This document shows, in pieces, positions 34,989 to 45,348 of a stretch of 64,000 nucleotides of DNA. Position 1 is the first letter of the stretch; every line of letters starts with the position of its first letter. A program made the translations under genes and the position numbers. The notes beneath the pieces are model-generated. The model searched no databases and was not told where the DNA came from. It saw only the letters and a program-made list of their open reading frames with translations. This DNA comes from Gimesia fumaroli (lineage in GTDB: Bacteria > Planctomycetota > Planctomycetia > Planctomycetales > Planctomycetaceae). The stretch spans positions 3,695,164-3,759,163 of the forward strand of contig NZ_CP037452.1 of the NCBI RefSeq assembly GCF_007754425.1. The letters run 5' to 3'.

Positions 34989-36041
34989 TTGTCAGAGATC
35001 AAAACAGCCCCAGATATGGCAGCTTTGGAAAAATTGAGAGCGGCCCAGGAACGAATTCGCGAACAGATTCGCACCGTGGTGATTGGTCAGGACGATGTCG
35101 TCGAGCAGTTGCTGGTCAGTATTTTAGCAGGCGGGCATTGTATTCTGGAAGGGGTGCCCGGGCTGGCGAAGACGTTACTGGTTTCGACACTGGCCAAAAG
35201 CCTTTCGCTGGATTTTGGCCGGATTCAGTTTACTCCCGACCTGATGCCCGCAGATATTACGGGAACCGATGTCATTTATGAAGATCGGCAGTCAGGGACG
35301 CGTGAGTTCAAATTCATCGAAGGTCCCATCTTTACCAATCTGCTTTTGGCGGATGAAATCAACCGGACGCCACCGAAAACGCAGGCTGCTTTGCTCCAGG
35401 GGATGCAGGAAAAGAACATTTCTGCGGGGACCAAACACTACCAACTCCCCCGCCCCTTCTTTGTGCTGGCAACACAGAATCCGATTGAACAGGAAGGGAC
35501 ATATCCTCTGCCAGAAGCGCAACTGGACCGCTTTCTGATGAAGATCATCGTCAAATATCCGACGCGTGATGAAGAGCGGCTGATCTACAAAACCGTGACC
35601 GGCGATGATCAGATCGAACCTGAATCAACGTTGACAGGAGAAGAAGTGCTGGAGCTGCAACATCTGGTCCGGCGCGTGCCGATCAGCGATTTTCTGGTGG
35701 ATTACACAATGGACTTAATTCGTGCTACGCGACGCGATAGTGATGACGCTCCCGAATTTATCAACCGCTGGGTTCTCTGGGGCGCGGGCCCGCGTGGCGG
35801 TCAGTCACTGATTCTGGCAGGTAAAGCTCGAGCCGCTCTGTATGGACGGCCGGAAGTCACTGTGGAAGACTTGCAGGCGGTCGCGAAGTCTGTTTTGCGG
35901 CATCGCATTGTGCTGTCTTACAACGCCGAGTCGGAAGGTCAGACTGCGGATACCGTGATCGAAAAACTGATCGAAGAAACCCCATTACATCAGAGTGCGG
36001 CAGGAAAGGATGGACAGTATGAAAGAATACTTAAATCCTGA
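34989..36041 (+). CDS. MoxR-family AAA+ ATPase
   Basis: A 350-residue cytoplasmic AAA+ ATPase. Walker A GVPGLAKT near residue 57, Walker B LLLADEINR, sensor 1 ATQNPIEQEGTYPLPEAQLDRF, and a C-terminal lid domain are all present, the MoxR pattern. MoxR proteins act with DUF58/vWA partners, probably as chaperones inserting metals or activating complexes. The start is TTG with AGGAG 7 bases upstream. The next gene, DUF58, starts inside its last codons, so translation is coupled. Confidence 0.95.
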   Translation: MSEIKTAPDMAALEKLRAAQERIREQIRTVVIGQDDVVEQLLVSILAGGHCILEGVPGLAKTLLVSTLAKSLSLDFGRIQFTPDLMPADITGTDVIYEDRQSGTREFKFIEGPIFTNLLLADEINRTPPKTQAALLQGMQEKNISAGTKHYQLPRPFFVLATQNPIEQEGTYPLPEAQLDRFLMKIIVKYPTRDEERLIYKTVTGDDQIEPESTLTGEEVLELQHLVRRVPISDFLVDYTMDLIRATRRDSDDAPEFINRWVLWGAGPRGGQSLILAGKARAALYGRPEVTVEDLQAVAKSVLRHRIVLSYNAESEGQTADTVIEKLIEETPLHQSAAGKDGQYERILKS

Positions 36042-37002
36042 GATTGTCGGGCGGATCGCAGGAATTGGTTTCAAAGCACGGCAGCCGGTAGAAGGTTCGA
36101 TAGCGGGCTTGCATCGGAGTCCCCTGCATGGCTTGTCTCCGGAATTTGCCGACTATCGCAGTTACACGCCCGGCGATGACTTGAAAAATCTGGACTGGAA
36201 AGCGTACGCGCGGTCGGACCGATTTTATATCAAACGTTTTGAAGAAGAGTCGAATCTGCGAGCGGTGTTTATCGTCGATTCTTCAAAGTCAATGGCCTAT
36301 GGTGGGCCCGCATTTTCCAAATTCGATTGTGCGGCCTCAATTGCGGTTTCGATGTCTGCGGTTTTGCTAAAACAGAGAGACGCTGTCGGGCTGGCGATTC
36401 TGAATGATCGGGTGCAGCAGGATTTGCGAACCGGAAGTACACCCTCGCATCTGGCAAAGTTCATCGAAGTTTTGCAGCAGGTTGAACTGCAGGGAGAAAC
36501 GGATATTGGGCCGGCAGTATCGCAAGTCGCCGATCAGATTCACCGGCGCGGAGTTGTGGTTGTACTTTCCGATCTGCTGACGCCCCTTGATCCCTTTTAT
36601 GAAGCACTGGGAAAACTGCAGCACGCCGGCCATGAAATTATCGTCGGGCATATACTGCATCGCGATGAAGTCGAGATGCAGTTTAAAGATTCCGTGATCT
36701 TCAAAGACATCGAAGGCGAGGAAGAAATCTTCGCAGAACCCTGGGCCTTTCATAAGGCATATCAGGCGGCGATGGAAGAGTTCATCCAGGAAACGCGTCA
36801 GCGGTGTCAGTATTGCGGCATTGATTATCTGCAGATTATGACCGACGAAAATCTGGGGGGCGTCTTGAGTAGTTATTTGCATAACCGTCAGTTTGCTGGC
36901 GCGAAAACGCACCGGGGAAGGATGTCGTCCTTGGGCAGTCAGTCTGGTGATGATAATAAAACAGAAAGTGTGACTGCAAACTCCCCTGCCCCTGATCAAT
37001 AA
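36019..37002 (+). CDS. DUF58 protein with vWA-like fold, MoxR partner
   Basis: A 327-residue cytoplasmic protein. I start at the ATG at 36019, which has AGGAAAGG about 9 bases upstream and overlaps moxR by 23 bases. The DUF58 signature is strong: SPEFADYRSYTPGDDLKNLDW, RSDRFYIKRFEEESN, then the vWA-type FIVDSSKSM loop with D, S and S. RGVVVVLSDLLTP is the second loop. It is the expected partner of the MoxR ATPase and links it to the membrane vWA proteins downstream. No membrane helix. Confidence 0.93.
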   Translation: MKEYLNPEIVGRIAGIGFKARQPVEGSIAGLHRSPLHGLSPEFADYRSYTPGDDLKNLDWKAYARSDRFYIKRFEEESNLRAVFIVDSSKSMAYGGPAFSKFDCAASIAVSMSAVLLKQRDAVGLAILNDRVQQDLRTGSTPSHLAKFIEVLQQVELQGETDIGPAVSQVADQIHRRGVVVVLSDLLTPLDPFYEALGKLQHAGHEIIVGHILHRDEVEMQFKDSVIFKDIEGEEEIFAEPWAFHKAYQAAMEEFIQETRQRCQYCGIDYLQIMTDENLGGVLSSYLHNRQFAGAKTHRGRMSSLGSQSGDDNKTESVTANSPAPDQ

Positions 37003-37039
37003 ACAACACAAAGACGGAAAGAGAATTTCGAGATCCTAT

Positions 37040-39181
37040 ATGCAATTTCTGGCCCCCCTGTTATTGACGGGAACCGTGTTAGCTTCGGCTCCCATCATCA
37101 TCCACCTGTTAAACCGACGACGGTTTATTCGCGTGGACTGGGCGCCGATGGAATATCTCAAACTGACGTTGAAAACGAACAAACGTCGGTTGAGGTTGGA
37201 ACAGTGGTTACTGCTGGCAATCAGAACGCTGGCGGTGCTGGCGCTGTTTTTGGCTGTCGCCCGTCCGATCAGTTCCGGTACGAATCTCGCGGGATTCCTG
37301 GCGGTCGAAGGTCGCGCCAGCCGGGTGATTGTGATTGATGATTCTTTGAGTATGTCCTACCAGACGGGCGAACAGCCGGCGTTTGAACGGGCCAAAAATG
37401 CGGCCCGGCAGGTGCTGAATCAACTGGGTCCCCAAGATTCGGTTTCCGTCGTATTGGCTTCGAATCCGGCACAGCCTCTGGTAAGGATGAGTCATCTGGT
37501 AGAGAATGAACGCAATAAATTGATCGCGCGGATCAATGAATTGTCCAACTGTCAGATGGCCAGCCATTGGATTTCGACATTGGAAGATATTGACCGACAA
37601 TTACGTGAATCAACGTTTCCCGTCAAAGAAGTCATCATCGTCACTGATTTGTGGGCGGCGGGTTGGACGGTGGAAGTTCGCGATCTGTTTGACCGTTGGT
37701 CGCAAGAGCAAGTCACCGTACGGTTCATCGATATCGGAGAAGAACCTGCGGGCAATCGGGTTTTGCATTCGCTCGAACTGGACAGCCGGATTGCGTTGGT
37801 GGATCAGGAAGTCAAATTGACGGCGGTGATTGAAAATGCGGGGGGCGAACCGTTGAAGTCGGGGCAGGCGTTGCTGACCGTTGACGGGAACGTGACGCCA
37901 GTGACCCTCCCGGAAATTCCGGCTGAGAAAACCGTCAATGTTCCTGTGAGTGTGCGCTTTGATCAGGCGGGGCAGCATGTGGTTTCATTAAGTATTCCCG
38001 CCGATCAACTTCTGGAAGACAATATTCAGCATAAAATTATCAATGTGCGTCAAATGGTGGATGTGGTGTTGGTGGATGGGGAGCCAGGGTTGAATCCCTT
38101 TGAGAGTGAGACCGACTTTCTGGCGTTGGCACTCTCCGCCGGGAATTCCAACTGGCAGGTCACGCAGGCGGAAAGTTCGACCTGGAAGACGCAACTGCTG
38201 ACGGCTCCCGATTTGATTGTGCTGGCAAACGTGGATCAATTGTCGAAGGAACGGGTTAAAGAGCTCGAAGAACTGGTTTCTCTGGGAACCGGGCTGATGA
38301 TTTTTGCCGGCGATCAATGTGATCTGGAACTGTATAACGAGCGGCTTTTTAAAGGGGGCAAAGGTCTCCTTCCCGCCCGGATCCATCAGATTAAAGATTT
38401 ATCGTCACAAGGGCTGGTAATCGAACCGATTACCGATTCGCCGATTGAGATGCTGAAAGGGCTCACACCGGAACTGTTGAGCCGGGTCCGGCCTCGTCGC
38501 TTTGCGGATGTGGTGCTGGATCCCAACGCAGATCAGCAGCAGGTACGTGTGCTGGCACGGTGGAATGATGCGCAGCAGTCGCCGGCGGTGCTGGAGAAGC
38601 GCTTTGGGGAGGGACGTGTGTTGTTCTGGACCGTTACCGCAGACAAAAGCTGGAGTGACTGGCCGGCGGAAGCGAGTTTTGTACTGGCGATGCGCGTCGC
38701 GGCACAGGAGATCGCTGCGGAAATTCAGCGTGGCGAGAACTTAATCGCTGGCGAGCCGATTCACTTTGAACTCGAAACAATCACCGCGCCACAATCAGGC
38801 GAATTGATCTGGCTGGATCGGGAGCTCAGTCCGCGTGAGATCACCTTTGGATCAATCAATGAAACAAAAACGATGCTAAGCTCTCCCCCGATTCGCTTTG
38901 CGGGAGTGGTGGAAGCGTCGTGGCAGGATACACAGCTGGGTGATCAGTCACAGAAATTTGCGATTAACGCGAATGTAGAAGATTCACTGCAGAAAAAACT
39001 GAATGAGCAGGCACTGCAGCAGTTTTTGGGACGCATGCCTTTAAAACTGATTCGCTACCAGGGGAAAGAAATGGACCTGTCCACAGATGGGACCGAGCTG
39101 TGGCGCTATTTGGCTATAGTGTTACTGGGATGTTTAATATCAGAAAGTATGCTGGCGACCTGGATTGGTCGGCGGCGGTAA
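37040..39181 (+). CDS. BatA-like membrane protein with von Willebrand A domain
   Basis: A 713-residue protein. The first 75 residues match the BatA N-terminal domain: LAPLLLTGTVLASAPIIIHLL, NRRRFIRVDWAPMEYLK, RLRLEQWLLLAIRTLAVLAL, two membrane helices. The vWA domain follows, with VIVIDDSLSMS (DxSxS metal site). The middle is beta-rich (CARDB-like, LTAVIENAGGEPL), then a GATase-like segment (PDLIVLANVDQ, GTGLMIFAGDQ). The last 25 residues hold a membrane helix. It lies 37 bases after DUF58. Bat proteins are envelope complexes acting with MoxR; the precise task is unknown. Confidence 0.87.
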   Translation: MQFLAPLLLTGTVLASAPIIIHLLNRRRFIRVDWAPMEYLKLTLKTNKRRLRLEQWLLLAIRTLAVLALFLAVARPISSGTNLAGFLAVEGRASRVIVIDDSLSMSYQTGEQPAFERAKNAARQVLNQLGPQDSVSVVLASNPAQPLVRMSHLVENERNKLIARINELSNCQMASHWISTLEDIDRQLRESTFPVKEVIIVTDLWAAGWTVEVRDLFDRWSQEQVTVRFIDIGEEPAGNRVLHSLELDSRIALVDQEVKLTAVIENAGGEPLKSGQALLTVDGNVTPVTLPEIPAEKTVNVPVSVRFDQAGQHVVSLSIPADQLLEDNIQHKIINVRQMVDVVLVDGEPGLNPFESETDFLALALSAGNSNWQVTQAESSTWKTQLLTAPDLIVLANVDQLSKERVKELEELVSLGTGLMIFAGDQCDLELYNERLFKGGKGLLPARIHQIKDLSSQGLVIEPITDSPIEMLKGLTPELLSRVRPRRFADVVLDPNADQQQVRVLARWNDAQQSPAVLEKRFGEGRVLFWTVTADKSWSDWPAEASFVLAMRVAAQEIAAEIQRGENLIAGEPIHFELETITAPQSGELIWLDRELSPREITFGSINETKTMLSSPPIRFAGVVEASWQDTQLGDQSQKFAINANVEDSLQKKLNEQALQQFLGRMPLKLIRYQGKEMDLSTDGTELWRYLAIVLLGCLISESMLATWIGRRR

Positions 39182-39197
39182 ATAGAGAGATTCGAAA

Positions 39198-41612
39198 TTG
39201 AATAGGTTTCTGGAAATCCTGTTTGGCGTTCAATCTTCGTCCTGGACCGAAGGCGGCCACTGGTCTGCGCAATGGGTGGGGATGCCGACGGGCGACTGGA
39301 TGCTGCTGTTGATTGCCGGGATTCTAGTGCTCGTTGCTGGTGGCTGGTGGCTTTACAAACGGGATGCACAACAGGTTCCCGCTGGACGTCGCTATCTGTT
39401 GTATGCGATTCGGATTTCGATCCTGCTGCTGGTGGTGGCGATGCTGCTGGAGCCGATTCTGGTGCTGAGTAAAGAAGAAAAGATTCCTTCGCATCTGCTG
39501 GTCCTGCTCGATACTTCGCTTTCGATGTCCTTGAAAGATGCCTGGAAAGATGAAGAGAAGGCAATCGACGTCTCCCAGAAACTAGGGATGTCCGCCAATA
39601 CCGATGCGCTGCGTCAAATGAACCGGATGCAACTGGCACAGAAACTAGTCAATGAACCATTTATCAAAGATCTTGCGGCTGACGGCACTCGGACGGTGCA
39701 CCTGCATGGCTTTTCGGACAAGTTTGATCCGGAATCACTGAAGCTGTCTGAAGAATGGAAGACCGGCGGTACTGGGACGGCGATTGCCAGTTCGCTGCGT
39801 CAGGCGCTGCTGTCGTATACAGGAATGCCGCTCTCAGGAGTGTTGCTGATCAGCGATGGTCAGTCGACGGCGGGGGAACCGCCTGAAGAAGTGTTGCAGA
39901 TGTTATCCGATGAAGGTGTGCCTCTCGTAACGGTCGGAGTGGGAACCACCGATGGACCGCGGAACGCTGCGATCAGCCAACTGGAAGCCAGCCCGGTGGT
40001 ATTTGTGCAAGATACGAATGAACTGACCGTGCATATTGAGTCACGTGGCATGCAGGCCGAGTCGGCGACATTGCTGATTGAACAACGCCGCAACGGCGGA
40101 CCCTGGCAGGAATTTGCACGCGAAGAGATCGTGCTGAATCTGGATGGTCAGTTACAGCCCAAAACATATCAATTCAGCGAAACGAAAACTGGTAAGCTGG
40201 AGTTTCGTGCAAAACTAATGAATACCGGTCCGGAAATTTCTCAGGATGATAATCTGGCCTCGGCTGAAGTCCGCGTGATCCGTCAGCGATTGAATGTGCT
40301 GTTCATTGCCGGTTCCACGTTTCCTGAAGTGCAGTTCCTGCGCAATACGTTTCTCCGTGATCGACAGATTAATCTCTCCTCCTGGTTGATGGCTGCAGAT
40401 AAGACGTATGAGCATCCGGGCGATTTACCGATCCGTCGCCTGCCGGTGACCCAGGAAGAGTTGAATGATTACGACTGCGTAATTTTGTACGATCCCGATC
40501 CGACACAGTGGCCGGTGAACTTCCCTGACTTGTTGACGAACTTCGTTACCAAAGCAGGTGGCGGTCTGGTGTATATTGCCGGCGAAATGCAGACGGCCCA
40601 GATGTTCGATCGTCAGTCCGATCCTTCACTCAGTTGGTTGAATCTGCTGCCTGTGATCCGGGAACCGGGCTTGTTCCGGTCGCAGGTACAAATTCGCTTG
40701 AGTGCTCGTTCTCCCTGGAAGCTGGATGTGACCGATCAGGGGTTTCAGGATCCGATTTTTACCTTTTCCAGTGATCGGCAGGCGAATGAGCGTGCTTTAG
40801 AGAATCTACCTGGAATGTTCTGGCATTTTCCGGTCACAAAAGCCAAGCCGGGGGCGACGGTGCTTGCGGTGCACGCAGATCCTCGGATGCGAAATGAATA
40901 TGGTCAGGAAGTATTGATTGCGTCACAACGTGTGGGACCCGGCTGGTCGATCTTTATCGGTTTCGACAGTACCTATCGCTGGCGTTATATGGATGAGCAG
41001 TTTTTTGATGGCTTCTGGGCGCGTGTGGTTGATCGTGCCGGTCGCAGTAAACAGTTAGGCGGAAATTATCCGTTTCGGCTTTCCACACCCCAGGCGACCT
41101 ATCAGCCGGGGGGACAGGCAAAGATCGTGGCCCGTTTTCTGGATGAATCACAGATGGAGTCGGGTTTGCAGCGTTTGTATGGCGAAGTAGAACGTGGTGA
41201 CGATCAGCCAATTCCGTTAACGTTGACCGCCGGCAATAAAGTCGGTGACTTTTCCACAACATTTCCGGTTTCCCAACCGGGAACGTATTTTGTGCGTGTC
41301 TGGTTAGGCGATGAAGCCGCCGGTGCGTCGGTCAAAGCGGCGACGTTGCCGATCAAAGTGGAATTTCCGAACAAGGAGCTGGAAAACCCGGCTCTGGATG
41401 AAGCGTTTTTGCAGACGATGGCGGTTTCCACGGGAGGCCGCGTGTATCAGATTTCGGAAGCAGACGAAATCGTCAATGCGTTCAAAATTAAACAGGTTTC
41501 CCGTTTACTGGAAGAGCGTCAGGAAATCTGGGATGCCCCGATATTTTATATCTTAATTTTTGGTTTACTGGTTTCCGAGTGGATTCTGAGGAAGTGGTGC
41601 CGCCTGATTTAA
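39198..41612 (+). CDS. second membrane vWA protein with GATase-like part
   Basis: An 804-residue protein, 16 bases after the BatA-like gene and built on the same plan: two N-terminal membrane helices (about 34-52 and 65-90), a vWA domain with LVLLDTSLSMS, a beta-sandwich, a GATase-like region (NDYDCVILYDPDP, GGGLVYIAGEMQ, VGPGWSIFIGFDS), and a C-terminal helix (about 783-800). The start at TTG 39198 is chosen because it precedes the first helix; the ribosome site is weak. It ends in the next gene's 5' flank. Probably forms a hetero-complex with the BatA-like protein. Confidence 0.83.
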   Translation: MNRFLEILFGVQSSSWTEGGHWSAQWVGMPTGDWMLLLIAGILVLVAGGWWLYKRDAQQVPAGRRYLLYAIRISILLLVVAMLLEPILVLSKEEKIPSHLLVLLDTSLSMSLKDAWKDEEKAIDVSQKLGMSANTDALRQMNRMQLAQKLVNEPFIKDLAADGTRTVHLHGFSDKFDPESLKLSEEWKTGGTGTAIASSLRQALLSYTGMPLSGVLLISDGQSTAGEPPEEVLQMLSDEGVPLVTVGVGTTDGPRNAAISQLEASPVVFVQDTNELTVHIESRGMQAESATLLIEQRRNGGPWQEFAREEIVLNLDGQLQPKTYQFSETKTGKLEFRAKLMNTGPEISQDDNLASAEVRVIRQRLNVLFIAGSTFPEVQFLRNTFLRDRQINLSSWLMAADKTYEHPGDLPIRRLPVTQEELNDYDCVILYDPDPTQWPVNFPDLLTNFVTKAGGGLVYIAGEMQTAQMFDRQSDPSLSWLNLLPVIREPGLFRSQVQIRLSARSPWKLDVTDQGFQDPIFTFSSDRQANERALENLPGMFWHFPVTKAKPGATVLAVHADPRMRNEYGQEVLIASQRVGPGWSIFIGFDSTYRWRYMDEQFFDGFWARVVDRAGRSKQLGGNYPFRLSTPQATYQPGGQAKIVARFLDESQMESGLQRLYGEVERGDDQPIPLTLTAGNKVGDFSTTFPVSQPGTYFVRVWLGDEAAGASVKAATLPIKVEFPNKELENPALDEAFLQTMAVSTGGRVYQISEADEIVNAFKIKQVSRLLEERQEIWDAPIFYILIFGLLVSEWILRKWCRLI

Positions 41613-41647
41613 CAGCGGCTATGACGTGTCACTGGAGTGAATTGTTT

Positions 41648-43834
41648 ATGTCCCGCGTTCAGCAGACGAATGAGTTCGAAGCATTGCAAAACGCGATTTC
41701 CGGGAAACTGGAAACCGTGGGGAGTGCGTTGCGCCGGCATACACTGCTCGAAGCGACGGCCCGCATCTTGTTGGCGCTGTTGGGGCTGGGCTGTTTGTCA
41801 CTGCTGTTCGACTGGTGGCTGGAACTGAGCCTGGTGGCGCGGGGACTGTATCTGCTGTTGGGCGTTGGTGTGGTTGGTTATCTGATCTATCAGTATGTCT
41901 ATCTGCCTCTGCGTGTTTCACTAACGCCGATTGAAATTGCGAATTTAATCGATCAATCGAAGCAGGTTGAACCAGGACAGGCGATTGCGCCGCGTGTCGC
42001 CAGCGTGTTACAGCTGCCGATACATCTCGCGGAAGCAAAACAATCCGAACCGATGATAAAGCGGGCGGTACAGGAAAACTATCAGCGACTCAGTCAATTT
42101 CCATTCCAGGAATCGATTGATTCCCGGCATACCAAGTACTGTTTGCTGGCGCTACTGGCTGCGATTTTGATTCCGGTCTGTATTGTGGTCGCGCTGCCTG
42201 ATGCGGCGCGGCTCTGGACACAGCGATGGTTGCTCGGTTCGAATGAACCCTGGCCGCGAAATACCCAGTTAACGGTGGTGGGGCTTCAGGAGGGACAGTG
42301 GATCATTCCACGTGGTGAAACCGCGACATTGCAGGTGCAAGCGGAAGATGAAGAAGAAACTACGGAAAGCGTGTGGCTGCATCTGCAAAGCGAAGACGGC
42401 GAGAGCGAAACAATCACGATGAACCGTTTTCAGGCCGGTGATTTCCGGTATGAAATGCCTCCTCTGCAGTTACCGCTGAAAGCCTATGCCTGGGGCGGCG
42501 ATGCCGCGACCGAGTCGTTTGAGATTGTTCCCATTGATCGTCCGCGGATTACGGATTTGAAGATCAAAGCGACGCATCCTCGTCTGTCAGAACCATTTGT
42601 GTCACATTTTTCTGCCAGTGAGGGAAATGTGAGGCTGTTACCTCAATCGGAAGTCACACTGGAATTAACGACAAATGTCAAAGTCCGCCAGATTGACGTT
42701 GATTCTGAGGACGTTTCGTTACAATGGGAGAGTACAGATGATACGCATTTTCAAACAACGTGGACGCATGAAAAGCCAGTCAGTTTCAAGCTGACGTTGC
42801 ACTCTGCAGAACATGAAATTAATTCGCATCCCCGACCTGTATCAATCGGTGTGCAGCCGGATCGTAGTCCACGATTGAGTTTTCGTTATTCAGGAGTACG
42901 GCAACGAATTACCCCCGAAGCGACGATTCCGTTTTCCATTATTGCCCGTGATGATTTTGGGGTTCGACTGGTGGGCATGACATCAATGCTGCCTTTCTCC
43001 GGAACCGAGTCAAAAGAGAAACCCGAGGCGGAATCCAAGCCAGATGAGCAGGAAGGGAAAAAGACAGATAATAAGACGCCCACGAAAACAGAGCACCAAC
43101 AAAAATACCCTGTGTATGGCCCCGCTGATCCCGCGGTGGAGACGGTGATTGATGACGAACAACAGGTTTCGATTGCAGAGATGAAATTGAAGCCGGGCGC
43201 GGTGATCACGTTTCAGAGCCATGCGGAAGATAATTGTTATACCGGAATTCAGAAAACAAGTTCACGGCAACTTGTCTTTCGAGTGGTGAAACCGGAAGAG
43301 CTGTTTCGTGAAATTCTACTGCGACAACAACAACTGCGTTCCCGTTTACGAAAAGCTCGGGATCAGGCAGAGCAGCTAAGAGACAATTTAAAACAGGCGA
43401 CGAGTCTGGAACAGGCGGCGGAGTGGATGCGGCAACATCAACTGGTCCGCCGCGAAGTGGGGCAGGTCAGCCATGCGTTGAATGGCTCTGTGGAAGAAAT
43501 GAAATTGAACAAACTGGGAGGGGAAGAGACATACCAGTTGATCGAACAATCTGTACTCAAGCCTTTGGAAAGTCTGCATCAGCGGGAAATGGAGCAGCAA
43601 AGGCAGTCACTGGAAACATTACGAAGTGAGTCCCCTGACCCGATGGAGCAGATTACATCGCGTCAGGATCAGATATTGGAGTCGTTAGATAAAATCTTAA
43701 ATAACATGGCACAGTGGGACAGCTTTATTGATGTCGTGAACCAATTGAACGCCGTGATTAAATTAGAACAACTCGTCAAAGAAAAGACCGAAGAACTTAA
43801 GAAGAAACAGGTCGATTCCATTTTCGATAATTAA
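41648..43834 (+). CDS. DUF4175-like membrane protein with coiled coil
   Basis: A 728-residue protein. The chosen start, ATG 41648, has GGAG 10 bases upstream; earlier in-frame codons would overlap the preceding gene. Two membrane helices lie near residues 35-80, a third near 170-190 (LLALLAAILIPVCIVVALP), then a long extracytoplasmic beta-rich part, an acidic/Lys-rich linker (about 455-490), and a coiled-coil C-terminus rich in Gln, Glu and Leu (about 550-728). This matches the DUF4175 type of protein commonly found after vWA genes. Function unknown; membrane scaffold likely. Confidence 0.75.
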   Translation: MSRVQQTNEFEALQNAISGKLETVGSALRRHTLLEATARILLALLGLGCLSLLFDWWLELSLVARGLYLLLGVGVVGYLIYQYVYLPLRVSLTPIEIANLIDQSKQVEPGQAIAPRVASVLQLPIHLAEAKQSEPMIKRAVQENYQRLSQFPFQESIDSRHTKYCLLALLAAILIPVCIVVALPDAARLWTQRWLLGSNEPWPRNTQLTVVGLQEGQWIIPRGETATLQVQAEDEEETTESVWLHLQSEDGESETITMNRFQAGDFRYEMPPLQLPLKAYAWGGDAATESFEIVPIDRPRITDLKIKATHPRLSEPFVSHFSASEGNVRLLPQSEVTLELTTNVKVRQIDVDSEDVSLQWESTDDTHFQTTWTHEKPVSFKLTLHSAEHEINSHPRPVSIGVQPDRSPRLSFRYSGVRQRITPEATIPFSIIARDDFGVRLVGMTSMLPFSGTESKEKPEAESKPDEQEGKKTDNKTPTKTEHQQKYPVYGPADPAVETVIDDEQQVSIAEMKLKPGAVITFQSHAEDNCYTGIQKTSSRQLVFRVVKPEELFREILLRQQQLRSRLRKARDQAEQLRDNLKQATSLEQAAEWMRQHQLVRREVGQVSHALNGSVEEMKLNKLGGEETYQLIEQSVLKPLESLHQREMEQQRQSLETLRSESPDPMEQITSRQDQILESLDKILNNMAQWDSFIDVVNQLNAVIKLEQLVKEKTEELKKKQVDSIFDN

Positions 43835-43887
43835 TTTGTGAAACCAGCCGTTGGTTTCAATGACCCCCTGTTATGGAGGTGAGGGAA

Positions 43888-45348
43888 ATGCACAAAAGGC
43901 AAATCGTGACTGTGATGGGACTCGCGTTCTTCGTGGCCTGTTCAACACTGCTCTTATCGGCGAATGCCGCAGATAAAACAGAGACTGTCTCGAAAGAAGC
44001 AGGCAAATCAGCGGAGAAGATTGCGCCTCAAAAACGGATTCAGTTCGAGCAGGACAAAGCCAAAGCCCACATGCAGGAACTGGAAGAACGCATGTTTCGG
44101 CTGTCGAAACTGATTCAGGAATCGCAGCCTGAAGATGCGGCACGGCTCTTGTTAGGCTTGCGCAAAGCACGCGAACAGCTGATTTTGGACCGGATGGGCG
44201 AAGCTTCAAAGATGCTGGACAATCTGAAGCTGGATCAGGCCAACAAGGAACAGAAAGAAATTCTGGTCCTGCTGGAAGAGTTGAAAAAACTGTTGTTGAC
44301 AGCAGATATTGGTCTGGAGCTGAAGCTGGAGCAACTGCGGAAACTGATTAACTCGCGCGAGACCTTGAATAAGTTGCTCAAAAAGGAAGAGCTGCAGCTT
44401 TCCAGTACGCTGGACCAGCAAAAGAAAGAAGGAAACAAAGAAGAGCTGAAGGCACTGGAAACGAGCGAACAACGCAATCAGAAATCGGCTGAAAATCTGG
44501 AACAGCAGTTGCGCGAGTTTGGCGCCGGTTCCAAGGGGATCTGCAATTCGCTGGCGGGAGCCGGTAAATGTATGGGGGGCGCTTGCAAAAGCCTGGGAGC
44601 ATCCAAGCCGAAGCCCGCCTCCAAGAACCAGAAAAAAGCGATCGAGCAACTCAGCAAAGCGCAGCTGGAAACGAAAAAACTGGAAGATCAGCTTCGCAGT
44701 GAAGTCGAGGCATTGGTGCGTCAGCGGGTGATGGACCAGTTGCAGGATATGATCACACAGCAGAAGCAGATTCGAGATGTGACGACCAAACTGCAGGACC
44801 GTGTGGCACAGAAGCAGAAACAGGCATTGGCAGCGGTCAGACGCTTGTCGGTGTCGGAAGAAAAAATCATCGGTCTCTGTATGGAAGCGATTGAGCTTTG
44901 TGAATTGACTCAGTTCAGCCTGGTACTGCCGATCGCACTGGGAGCCGTTCAGGAACAGATGGAATTTGTCAATGAAGGATTGCTGCACAGTAAAGCCGAC
45001 AAAGAGATGATCAACGATCAACGGCAGATTGAAAAAGATCTGCAGGCGCTATTGGATGCGATGATCGAAGCGTCGCGGCCTTCGAATAAACAAGGGGGCG
45101 GTCAATGTAAAGGTTGTAAAGGTAATCGGAATAAATTGCTGGCCGAAGTCAAAATGCTGCGTTGGATGCAGTATTCGGTACATCAACGGACAGAGAGATT
45201 AGATCAGCAGATCGATAAAAAGCAGATCTCGGAAACGGCGTTGCAGGAACGGATTAATTTACTGACGACGCGACAAAGAGAGATCGATACGATCACCGCC
45301 CGGTTACACAGTATGACCTGTCCTGATTGTCTGACAGGAGGGGAATAA
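43888..45348 (+). CDS. exported coiled-coil protein with Cys pairs
   Basis: A 486-residue protein from the ATG at 43888, which has GGAGGTGAGG directly upstream (an earlier ATG at 43873 overlaps that ribosome site). The signal peptide ends near LSANAAD. The body is almost wholly predicted coiled coil, Gln/Lys/Glu/Leu-rich, interrupted by a Cys/Gly stretch (ICNSLAGAGKCMGGACKSLG, about residues 220-240). Two CxxC-like sites, QCKGCKGN and CPDC, lie in the C-terminal 80 residues. It could be a disulfide-linked or metal-bound rod. The family is not recognised. Its stop TAA overlaps the next ATG by one base. Confidence 0.7.
   Translation: MHKRQIVTVMGLAFFVACSTLLLSANAADKTETVSKEAGKSAEKIAPQKRIQFEQDKAKAHMQELEERMFRLSKLIQESQPEDAARLLLGLRKAREQLILDRMGEASKMLDNLKLDQANKEQKEILVLLEELKKLLLTADIGLELKLEQLRKLINSRETLNKLLKKEELQLSSTLDQQKKEGNKEELKALETSEQRNQKSAENLEQQLREFGAGSKGICNSLAGAGKCMGGACKSLGASKPKPASKNQKKAIEQLSKAQLETKKLEDQLRSEVEALVRQRVMDQLQDMITQQKQIRDVTTKLQDRVAQKQKQALAAVRRLSVSEEKIIGLCMEAIELCELTQFSLVLPIALGAVQEQMEFVNEGLLHSKADKEMINDQRQIEKDLQALLDAMIEASRPSNKQGGGQCKGCKGNRNKLLAEVKMLRWMQYSVHQRTERLDQQIDKKQISETALQERINLLTTRQREIDTITARLHSMTCPDCLTGGE

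Noticed and set aside
36367..37011. 214-codon minus-strand open frame
   Set aside because: Antisense to the clear DUF58 gene; no protein-like motif.
44206..45021. 271-codon minus-strand open frame
   Set aside because: It is the antisense shadow of the coiled-coil gene at 43888, rich in Phe/Gln/Leu as expected from reverse reading of Gln/Lys/Glu codons, and has no ribosome site.
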